64,000 nt of DNA, taken from Eonycteris spelaea. Taxonomy: Eukaryota > Chordata > Mammalia > Chiroptera > Pteropodidae. Below the pieces are notes generated by a model. It worked only from the letters and a program-made list of their open reading frames with translations. It made no database searches and was not told the DNA's origin. Position 1 is the stretch's first letter. Every line of letters begins with the position of its first letter. The DNA lies in assembly GCA_003508835.1 (NCBI GenBank), contig PUFA01000542.1, forward strand, positions 1 to 64,000, written 5' to 3'. The position numbers were made by a program, and so were the translations under genes. Below are positions 9,730 through 19,800 of the stretch, in pieces.

Positions 9730-12700
9730 GTAAGGGCACTAAAAACTTGGTTTCACTATCTGAACAGCAAATATCTATCCTCTGTGGGATTAAATCTTCA
9801 AAATGGTTTTCAGGACTTCAAGAGAATGACAAGCATGAATACTATAAAGTTAGCACATTGAAGACACACATAATATAACAGTTTTAGGATGTGCAGCTGG
9901 GGTGCAGAGATGTGGGAAAAGACTAGTGAATAAGCTCACATAGGTTTTATTTGTGAGGTTCGGTGTTGAAAGTTGAAATACGGTACTCCAATATACAATC
10001 TGAGACTGATTTTATTCAAGCATTGTTATAAGGTGTAATTTTTGATTAACAACTCATGGAGATTTATATTTCCTGAAAATTCAATGGTGTATTCTGAGAG
10101 GAAGATTACAATGGCACTCTGGGTTTGGAGTCCAAGTTTATATATATATGCTTCCCTGTGCATGTGGATTCTCTGTGTGTAAACTGTCTAAGCAATTGTC
10201 CCATCTGTCCTTTCTCAGTGTTCCCATTTCTCTTCCAGCAGCTTTAGCATCACCTCCAGAGAAACTCATTGCTGGCATCGTGGGGGTTTTCTGTTTTGTC
10301 TTGATGTACGCTGTTTTAAGGATGATACAAGTTTTTCCTCGTAGTATATTTTTGAAAGATTTTATGGTTACTATTGACTTCAATAATCATCGATGCTTTA
10401 ATACTTTTGAATATCATTGCATAAAACTCTTTTAATATTTGTATTTAGACTGAATGTGAAATACTTTCCTAAATTTGTCCAAAGTATAAATATAGAATGA
10501 TTTTAGAACTATTTTATAAATATATGTACATATAGACATGTATTTATTTCGATTTCATAATGCAAAGCCATGCTTTAGGAGATTGAAGACCATATTGAGA
10601 AAACAAATGCATTTTGAGATTTGTTAAATCAAATATTGTAAGAGATGGTGAAGTTTAGTTCTTTCAGCTTTACAGTATTTATACCCTTTTACTTATTTAT
10701 TAATTATTCCTGGTAAAATCTATTTTATTTCAGATAATTATAATTCTAAAGAATAGAAAACTGTTAACTAAAAAACAAAATTATTATGATTGAGATTAAT
10801 TAATTTTTTAAAGAATCATTTTAATTTTTGTATCTATAGTAATACTGGAGAAGAACAATTCAGTTCCGATAACAAGGATCCAGAAAGGTACATATGATTT
10901 TCAACGTTATGATAATACCAGTTTATATTTTGTCTCTATCTAAGTCTAGGCAAAATGATATAAATTTTTTATAGGGAACATAAATTATAAAATGATCAAT
11001 AAATGTTCATAATATAATGATTGTAGATGGGTATTTCTTCTCATACAACAATATAAAGAAATACTCATTTGAAAATACCTTACCTTGTTTCCAATTGGCT
11101 CAAATTTCCTATTGAGCTAATGTGATAAGAGATAAGTAGTATTTTAAATTAATTTAATTTCTAATTTTTAATTAATTAACTTATTTTTAGGGTGACATTG
11201 GTTAACACTTTTTTATTTTTAAAAGAGTGTTTTAGTTCATTGGCATTCAGGACATGTACAGAGTAAATATTTTTATTTTGGTGTTCTTTATAAGAATGCA
11301 CATATTATGAATGAGAGTGTGACCCTTCTCTGTGAGCGTGTGTATGAGTGTGTTTTGTTTTATATGTACCATGGAGTAAAGGTGTATAGCTATGCTACTT
11401 ACAAATATATTTATTTTCTATGCAAGTCTGTAATTAATTTTCATTTTTAAAAATTCAAATTGTTTTTTTGATAATAACTCATAATTTTTCTTCAGCATAT
11501 CATTGTGGTCATTGTCCAAAGGAATGGTTTACATATTCCAACAATTGCTATTACATTAGTACAGAAAGTAAAACATGGGCTGAGAGTCTGATGGCCTGTG
11601 CTTCCAAGAACTCTACCCTGCTTTATATAGATAATGAAGAAGAAATGGTAAGATATTAAACTTTTTATTTACTTTAAAGATTTGTTTGAGTCGATATTAT
11701 ACTTGTAGAATTTATCCATATTTTTGTATATATCTGTAGTTATTTATTTTAAAATCTATGTAATACTCCATTGTTTAACTTTTAAATATTTTATTTTCAT
11801 ACCAGAAAACACATTGAATAATTTCTTGTTCTTTCTTTTTGTAGGAAACTGTGTTTCAATAAACACTTCTTTCCTAAAATAAACTTTTCTATTTAATTTT
11901 GCCTTATATCAAGGAAACTAAACATATCATGATTGAGTAGATTGATTACAAAGAGACTGGAACCATGTAATTACAGATCAGTCACAAAATTGAGTTTTCA
12001 GTCCTCAGCAGCCCTGGACTATATAGATCCTCTCATCTCAACTCCTTCCTCATCACTTAACCACTGTCCTGACTTTTAACATTGTAAAGTCTCTTTGCTT
12101 GCTGTTGAATCTCAAGTACATAAAATCAAACAGTATGTATTTTTCTTACTGTCCCTTTCCACTTCCATGTAATATTGGTGCAATTCATTTACATTATTGC
12201 ATTACACGCATTTTAATTTTTACTGTTGAATTATGTGAATGTAACTTTTTAAATTCCATTCTGTTGGTGACTTTGGTGGGGAAACGAAGTCTCCTATTGT
12301 CAGGATAAAGAGGCTTCCTGGGCCAGGACTTTTAAACATAGGATTCCCTTTCCTAGTCTAACTCCAAGGCTCCTCCCCGGGTGTCTCTTGTTGGGGAAGG
12401 AGAAGCACTTCCCCTGGCTCCTTTTGTTAGCTGGTGTCCTGGTGGATCACCCTGCGGGCTTGCCTGGTGTTGCTGGGTGGATCCTTCCTAATGGCAGAAG
12501 GACTGGCTTCCCTAAGCCACCTCCTATTGGTCGGCTGGGTGTTGGGAAGCAGCAGACACCTAGGTCACACTCTTCCGTTGGGTGGGTGATAAAAAAATTC
12601 TATCACTGCGTTGCTCACTAATCCAGGGGAACTAAACCATTTTCCTTTTCTCTTTCCACCTTTCAGAATTCCCTTTACTTGTATGTGTCACGAGTGCCAG

Positions 12701-13773
12701 AATTTATAGTTGTATTTAGTAAGGAGTAGCAGAGAAATGAGTCTCTGACACCTGGTCAGAAACAGAAACAGATCAGCAAAGGCTTATCTGGGTAAAGAAT
12801 GTTTTGTGCCTCCAAATCAAAAATTTGACTCCCATGACATTCATTTTCTTAAAGGCAATGCCTTATTTTTTTTTCCTAAACCTTAAACTTCAGAAAATAT
12901 AGTAGAAAACTTCTTTAAAGCTTGCTATGTTAATTGTCAACGTGGGTAACTATTAAATTGCATAAATCAGAATTTTCCTTAGTAGCATAAGAAGAAGATT
13001 AAAACTACTAAGTATAAATGTTTAAAGTCAGTTTTTAAACTCAAAATACAAATAATGTTGTGTTCTTGGCAATATCAAAGTGGATTTCGACTTTAATGTG
13101 TCTTTAGTGTTAGATTAGGATCCAACACTCTCATTTTGTTCTTGAAAATTAAGAAACTTGCAAAAGAATACATACTTGCATTTTTAAAAAGTGATACAAA
13201 AAGTGATACTTTCACAATGACTATTTGAATAAAAATTCTTTATTTTGGCGTAGAAATTTCTGAGTTCCATATTACTTACATCATGGATTGGAGTCTTCCG
13301 TGAAAGCAGTGATCAGCCATGGATGTCGATAAGTGGTTCAAACTTTACACCAGAGTAAGTTTTTTTATATGATCTACAGAAGAAGAAAAATATAAGAAAT
13401 AAATTTCAGAAGAGTTTTATGAATGCATTTGTTTACATTGAAATAGAAACATGAATGATGTTCATAGTTAATGAAACATTGATATAAATATTAAGAAATG
13501 ACTACCCAGTTACCCTAATAACCACTCTTACTAACATTATAGAAAATGTCATCACCCATTTTGAAAATATTCTTCTATTACAGTTACATGAAAATGATAT
13601 TGTTTTATAACTTGTCCCCATATGATATAACAAGAGAATTATGCATTTTTCTACATTACAGGATAACAGGACCATCATCTAGTAAACTCAACTGTGCTCT
13701 GCTATCCCCATCTGGCCTCACAGCAAGTGATTGTGGATCTCCAAAAATGTCTTATTGCAAGCGTATGCTTTAG
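9660..13773 (+). CDS. KLRC2-like: Gene 1: NKG2C-like activating receptor, intact, six coding exons
   Basis: Predicted type II membrane protein of 193 residues, probably an NK-cell receptor chain that pairs with CD94 (family knowledge). Exons: 9660-9729, 10242-10340, 10840-10887, 11496-11647, 13254-13354, 13662-13773. Lengths 70, 99, 48, 152, 101 and 112 sum to 582 with phases 1,1,1,0,2, and all junctions are open. Residues 1-23 are cytoplasmic without ITIM (Asp8 stands where Tyr8 is in genes 3/4). The membrane segment is about 32-54 with Arg50 at the NKG2C lysine position, suggesting pairing with a DAP12-like adaptor (inferred). The stalk is short, with sequon NNS at 62-64. The lectin domain starts at Cys76 (CGHC) and ends YCKRML. 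Human NKG2A/C are 233/231 residues; most of the missing length is the shortened first exon. This is the only gene here with an unbroken frame. Confidence 0.88.
10242..10340 (+). CDS. KLRC2-like: Gene 1 exon 2 (transmembrane)
   Basis: Encodes [20 protein letters not shown] and on, with AVLRMIQ carrying Arg50. The acceptor is a tandem CAGCAG, so an optional extra codon is possible. The donor is C|GTAGTA, weaker than the GTAAGT of the other genes. Confidence 0.82.
10840..10887 (+). CDS. KLRC2-like: Gene 1 exon 3 (stalk)
   Basis: 48 bases encoding [14 protein letters not shown] between a CTATAG acceptor and a GTACAT donor. Two codons shorter than the module-II stalk exon. Confidence 0.8.
11496..11647 (+). 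CDS. KLRC2-like: Gene 1 exon 4 (first lectin exon)
   Basis: 152 bases encoding [19 protein letters not shown] through IDNEEEM. Acceptor TTCAG, donor GTAAGA. This is the clearest NKG2 signature in the window. Confidence 0.92.
12230..12775. mobile_element. LTR-like insertion in gene 1 intron 4
   Basis: A GC-rich block starting near TGTCAGGATAAAGAGGC (12298). It holds a CTATTGGTCGG inverted CCAAT-like motif and a GGTGATAAAAAAATTC TATA-like stretch, and ends near CAGAAACA. The same block sits in gene 3 intron 4 (46120-46665) but not in genes 2/4. It resembles an old solo LTR; the ends are uncertain. Confidence 0.4.
13254..13354 (+). CDS. KLRC2-like: Gene 1 exon 5 (lectin module I)
   Basis: 101 bases encoding [19 protein letters not shown], then QPW and SNFTPE. 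This is close to the human NKG2A/C pattern of SWIGVFRNSS then HPW. Acceptor GCGTAG, donor GTAAGT. Confidence 0.88.
13662..13773 (+). CDS. KLRC2-like: Gene 1 exon 6 (lectin module I, C-terminus)
   Basis: Encodes [19 protein letters not shown] and the end YCKRML, then TAG. All three C-terminal lectin cysteines are present. Confidence 0.9.
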
Positions 13774-13885
13774 AGTTAAAACAATTGAGTGTAGATTCTG
13801 TTGGGTAATTTTATTTTTCATGAAACAAAAATAATATTATGATTGCAGAAGTCTTAAAATGAATTATACCATTTGTTCTAATAAT

Positions 13886-13891
13886 AATAAA
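13886..13891 (+). terminator. Possible polyadenylation signal of gene 1
   Basis: AATAAA 113 bases after the stop codon. The equivalent AATAAA follows gene 3 at 47809-47814. Confidence 0.4.
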
Positions 13892-13984
13892 TGTTTCGTA
13901 ACAGTTATTACAAATAATATACACAATCAAAAGTGCAGATATGATTACTTTGTGTCTCTTTTTTTTAATCCAACATTATAATTG

Positions 13985-14275
13985 TAGCATTCAAGCTTTC
14001 TAAAAGATCCCAAGCTGTATGAATTCATTTATATGAAATATCAAGAATAGAGAAACCCACAAAGGCAGAAAGTGAACTAGCAGTTGCCAAGGGAGTTGGG
14101 CCTAGGAAATGACTGCTAATTGGTACACAGCTTCATCTGAGGACTAAAAATTTTCTAAATTTTGATGGTGGTGATGGTTGTAAACTCTATGAATATATGA
14201 AACATTACTGCTGTATACACTCTGCAATGATGAATGTTATGCTGTATAAATTACATCTCAAAACAGCTATTAAAG
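13985..14275 (+). mobile_element. LINE-1 3' end, sense
   Basis: Typical old L1 3' wording: ATTCATTTATATGAAATATC, GCAGTTGCCAAGG, GGTGGTGATGGTTGTAAAC, ending AATTACATCTCAAAACAGC. It starts about 210 bases after the stop of gene 1. The duplicate follows gene 3 at 47925-48215. Confidence 0.75.
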
Positions 14276-14329
14276 AAGACAGCTCTCAGGATTATGTTTG
14301 GGACTGTATTTAATATAAAGTAATTTTTA

Positions 14330-16680
14330 AAGATTACATTACTTCTTCCAATCAATACCCTACTTTATCCTTCCATATATATGGCTTTCTTTTATTTCGA
14401 AATGTATTTTTTAATTTTTGTGTATTGAAATCTTATAGAAATGTGGGCATTTCACAGTCATAGTTATGTAAGTAACATGTTTATTTTTCAGTTTTCTTTA
14501 GTCATTTTTACTGTTTTAAAAAGAAATACAATTGAAGTTTACATGTTGATCTTATATTCAATGACTTCACTGATTTTTGTATTAATTCTCTCATTTTAAA
14601 CAAATATTATTCTAAAGTTTTTAGAATTTCACCTGTAAATAGCTGTTTCATTTCTGCTACTCAGATAAAATTACTTTTTTATTCTGACTTATTCCACAGG
14701 CTAGAGTTTTATTTCCAATGTTTAATAGAAGGAACAGTAAAGCTTCTATATGTATTCTTCCCTATTTTAGAAAAATATTTAAAAATTTCATCTCTAAGTA
14801 TGAAGTTTGTTTTAAAGTTTTGCCATCATCCTTTCTTATGTGAAAACTATTCCATAGTATTATTATTTTTCTAATCAATTTTATATAACCATAGTGATAT
14901 TTTTGTTATTTTTGCACTGATTAGAATAATAAATGTTTTTCTGTGTAATGTTTATGAGATAAATCACCTCTATTTCTTTCTAATTTTAAATTAAACTTAT
15001 TTCTAAAATAAAACCATAATGATCATTTTGTATTGTCCTTTAAAAATCAGTGCATTTAAACACAAAAGAATGTATTATGCCTATACGAAGTTGTTTTCTT
15101 CATCCATTTGCACAAAGAGATTAGAATGAGTTTTTATTTATATTATGTACTCGACAGGTTTTAATACCAAGGCTATATCAAGAAACTTTCTTATTTTCTA
15201 TTACGTGGAAGCCTTTGTATAAGAGCACTGCTATGTTTTCAATGTTATTTTCACTACTGATGCCATGTTAGCTTGAAGAATTTGTTTTTGTAGGACAGTT
15301 TATAAAATGAACTCAGTTTCTCTACTACATGCAACATTGAATGAGGTTTCTATTTTTTGCACTGCATTTTAATACATTTTCATATGCATATTACAATGTA
15401 TTCATAATATAGCTTTATTACCTGCTTAATATCTGTGAAAGTAATAATGCCATTCGCATGCTTATTCTAGACATATAAGAATATGTCATTGGTTTTTCTC
15501 TTTGATGGTTATTTACCAATTTATTAAGTATTTTCAAAGAGAGTAATTTTGACCTCGTTGATTCTTTCTAATGTAATTTTATCCTGTCTTGATTTTGTAT
15601 TATTTTATCTTCTACATTTCGATTTAATTAAATATAATCTCCATTTATGATTATTTTCTTCTTCACTTTTTTTTTTTACCTATTTTGAACTTATTAGGCA
15701 CATAGAGATTTAAAACAAAAACATTGTTAATGGTATGGACACTCAATCTGTGTTTATGAAAAACATACTTCATTATATCCAATAGTGGTTATTGCTTTAA
15801 ATAGCATCTACACAGTAACTATAGCAGTTTTCTACTGGTTTGTGTTGCATAGTTTATTAATTTTTTTATCTTTTTACTTTCATCTGTCTATATGTTTAGG
15901 TTAAAGAAGTGTCTCATTAAGACAGCAGTTATATTTGGATATAAGCTTCGGAATTCAACTAGAAAATTATTCTGTTTATACTTATGTAACTCAAATGAAG
16001 TTATTAAATAAGTATTATTTATATTTTTATTTATAAGTACAAATATATAGTTATATTTAATTATTATTATATAGTTATCATTTAATAGGGATGAACACTA
16101 CCATTTTTGAACTCCACATTTTCTTTGTTTTCTTATTTTTCTTAATAAATATTTTATTTTCACTGTCTTCTGTAAAAACCCATTAACTTAATATCCTTTA
16201 AATCTTCTTTTATTAGTGGTCAGCATTTTACAGTATACATTCTTTACTCATTAAAGTCAAGAAATTAATACTTTTGTATTCTCGCAAACAGTGAAAAAAC
16301 CTTCTACTTTTATTTACTGCTTATGCAGCATTTGCTTCCTTGAATTCTAATACAAATATTTATTTTAAAATCTGAAACTGTATTATTATTATTTTATTTA
16401 CTCAATATCTACATGGAGAGACCTACAAAATTTGTTTTCTGCAAATTTTCTTTCTTTTTTGTACATGAAAGTTTTCATCCAGAATAAGTATTTCATCTTT
16501 AAAATACTCTTAAATATTTTCTTTAGTTAGAATTAATAAATCTCTCCATTAAAAAAATTTCTGGAAAATATATACATTTTGCCATCATAGTAAAAGGATA
16601 TTTTCACCTGTTATTGAATTTAAATTTTGTTTATCATTTTAAGTCACTAGGTATTATGAGTATCGAAATAGTTATGCATA
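14330..16680 (-). mobile_element. LINE-1 ORF2 remnant, antisense (bulk of flank T)
   Basis: The plus strand resembles reverse-complemented L1 ORF2: CTTCCAATCAATACC near 14345, a CAGGTTTTAATACC stretch near 15155, and GTGTCTCATTAAGACAGCAG near 15909. It is full of stops and indels. Copies: 48245-50650 (full) and 37990-38850 (last third only). Confidence 0.65.
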
Positions 16681-16704
16681 CCAATATATGTAATGCATAT
16701 ATAT

Positions 16705-16734
16705 ACATACACACACACACACATACACACACAC
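16705..16734. repeat. (CA)n microsatellite
   Basis: Interrupted CA run with TACACAC, close to the right end of flank T. Confidence 0.9.
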
Positions 16735-16784
16735 GATTAAATTATAGCTACTTGTTATTTTGAGTAATTTTAACTGTGGCTTCA

Positions 16785-16800
16785 TATTGTCCAATAATAA
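16785..16800. other. Duplication junction T/E-P
   Basis: Left of here the sequence follows the T copy at 50600-50660. Right of here it follows the last bases of block E and then P (compare 430-480). This marks a recombination breakpoint between two different unit types. Confidence 0.65.
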
Positions 16801-19800
16801 ATTTGAGAATAATAAATTAATTGACAGTCAATGATTATTTTGCAGCAATTACAAGGTTGCTATATAAAAGCCACTTGCATCTGCCCCACTTGCTCACAGA
16901 AGGGAACCAACATGCACCTTCTGAATCGATTTTGGTGCAGCATTATTGATGATTAGATCATGTTTTTGGTAGAGACTGGCTTTTCATAAAGTATTATCAG
17001 TGTCCTTTGATATTTTTACAAGTCTGTTGTTTTCTTCTATAGAGTTCACATATTTTTTGAAGATATCCTGTGTTTTGGAATTCTCTATCTCCTCATTTGA
17101 CCCTCTTAATTACTATGCTTAGGAACATACTTAAAGGAAAAATAAAGTGTTAAATAATAAAAAAAAAATTAAAAGGGTAAATATATTTGTGTAACTCAAA
17201 CACAAATTAGTCATTGATGGAACTTGGGATGAACTTTCACAATTTGACCATGATTCAGATATATTTTTACTTTGATTCAGTTATAAGAAGAAGAGAGCCT
17301 ACATTATTTGTAAATAAATTAATATTTAATATATATCTATCTCTGACTGTAAATGCAGTTTTTATGTTCTCTGTATATATTTCTTATATTCATGTAAAGT
17401 ATATGAATATTCAAAATTAATTTCATATATTATGTAAATAGTTGCTGTATGTTATTGCTACAGTTGTGTTATAAACAACTCAAGATTGCATTGTCATTTA
17501 AAAATAAACATTCATTTCTCATTTACCCAATTGTGGTTTTGCTGGCTTTCAGTGGATATAGGTTGGGCCCGTATGGACTCGGCTCCAGACCACAGGTTCA
17601 GTTCAGATCCTTTTTTGTATATTTGATCAGGGTACAAAAGGGAAGTAAGCAGTATGGTATAAAGTTGAAAAACTTGGCAATGAAAGCAGGTCACTTGAGT
17701 ATAAATTCTGAATGCACGTTATTAGCCTGGTGACACAGTTACTGCAACTGTTCTGGCTTAGTTTTCTCTCCTGTAAAATATGATAGAAATAGTGTCTTAT
17801 TCATGGATTATCCGAGTAACATTTGAAAAGCCCTGGCAAAAGCACTTGAAAGCACTTCCTGCCACATACGTATTCGCTACATCTCAGTTATTTTTACTTA
17901 AAAACTTTATGCTTTCATTACATTGCCTGTGATATGATGATAATACTGATAGCCACCAATAAGAGCTGCTCTGAGAAATATGTAATATAATGCCCAAAGA
18001 GCCTTAAAAAAGCCTAATGATATTAAGTTCTTGTACTATATGAACTTTTCATATTTTCTTTCCCAAATAGTTAATAATGTCAGATTTTCAAGAGGATCTG
18101 TGCTCTCAAACTTTCTTCTTTCACATATTAAATCTTAAGTGTTTCAATAAATTTATTTTAGCCAGAGATCTAAAATATAATCTGACTTAACAATAATCTG
18201 ACTTAATCATATATATCAAAGATATTTTCATTTAAAAAGACTTTGACAAATTCAATGTATCTTATGAATGGATAATGATTTAGAGTAATTTTTTTACTAG
18301 GCATGCTTTTCCCTAATTAGAATCAAGTTGCAGTGACTATGCTTTTTCTTATTGGTCAAGAACTCCAGCCTTTGCTCCAATGAATTATTTTGCACATATC
18401 TCAAGGCTGTTGTTTGTTTTGGAATTGAAGAAATTTTAAAAGAAATTGTCAAATTCGGTCAATATAGCCCTTAACAGCTCTGAGATTTGGTAACAAATGA
18501 AAGTTTTATAGTTTCCCAGGGAAAGAAACTAAAATGAACTTTTTCTTTTAAAGTTGGAGTGCCCAATTCATACATGTGTATCTCTTATCCCATAATACAG
18601 GGCAACTTAATATGTTATGATGAGGAATACCTGTCATTATCTCACAAACTATTTTCTGTATATCTAAATACATGCATAAAAAGATGTCTAAAGTTATAAA
18701 GGTGTACATAAGAAGCCATGGAATTACTTGGTACAGTGAGGTTAGGTCATTCCACCTCTCCTCCTCCCCCCAAATCTCCACCTGATATTAATATAAGAAT
18801 CAATATCAGGTATTGCTAAACAAGGTTGAATTTAGAATTGAAAGAGTCACAGAGAAATCAGAGACCTATGCATCAAAATGATAGTTTCTACGGGTCTAAC
18901 ATTTGGGAATGTAGGTTAGGTGTGAAACATAATGGGTTTGTAATTCTGGACTACAGAATTAAATAGTACTTACTTCAGTGCTCATTTTAGAGGAAGATGG
19001 TGTCCTTATATATTTATGCTATTTGCAGCAGAGCAGAATATGTGTTCTTCGCAGGGAGTCAGTTCCATAGACAATGTAGGAAGGACTGTTCTGTATATGT
19101 CCAATTGTGTGTTCCATATTTATTAATTAGAAAAGTTTGTTTACTGGTAATTAATGAGTATAAAGTTATGGATAAAATAAGCCATTATATTTAATAAGTG
19201 TTGCTCTTGTCTACATTTTATTAGGGTCCTCCCTTAAATACAACCATTGTGTGTTTCTAGTTCCTAAAACAATATGCAAAAATTGAGCTTTGCCCCATGA
19301 AAAGCTCTGAACTGGAGGAGAACCATACACTTACTAAATAAGTTCACATTTTTCTGTATTCAAAGTTTATATTTTCCTCTTCTATTTTCTCTTCTGTTCC
19401 AAATTATGTATGTCAATGGAATCCACGATTCCATCTCAGAGATACTGGAATGAAATTCAATAACAACGTAATTACTGGAAGAGTAAAATACATAAATACA
19501 TACAAAGAATAAAATACTAGCAACAGAGAGATACCTCAAAATTTAATAAACACTATGGAGGTCATAAAGGTCCCAGAAGTACAACAGTTAAAGATCACTG
19601 TCACATAAGTAAAGAGACATTTAAATCCAGAGGAATTTGGACTTGTGCTTTCTGGTATGATTAAGGAATTCCTACTGGACTATATCATGATAACAGTCAT
19701 AATCTCTGGACAAAATACATACACACACATATATACACACACAGCCCACTCTGGTGATGGGAGGGAGGCAAAGTGTCTGTGAAAAATTGTTCAGACTTTG

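Noticed and set aside
9660..9878. 72-codon reading of gene 1 exon 1 through the old donor
   Set aside because: The distal donor is weak and out of phase and would give an immediate stop; the donor at 9730 fits in strength and phase.
12388..12621. 77-codon open frame in gene 1 intron 4
   Set aside because: It falls in the LTR-like insertion and shifts frame in the gene 3 copy.
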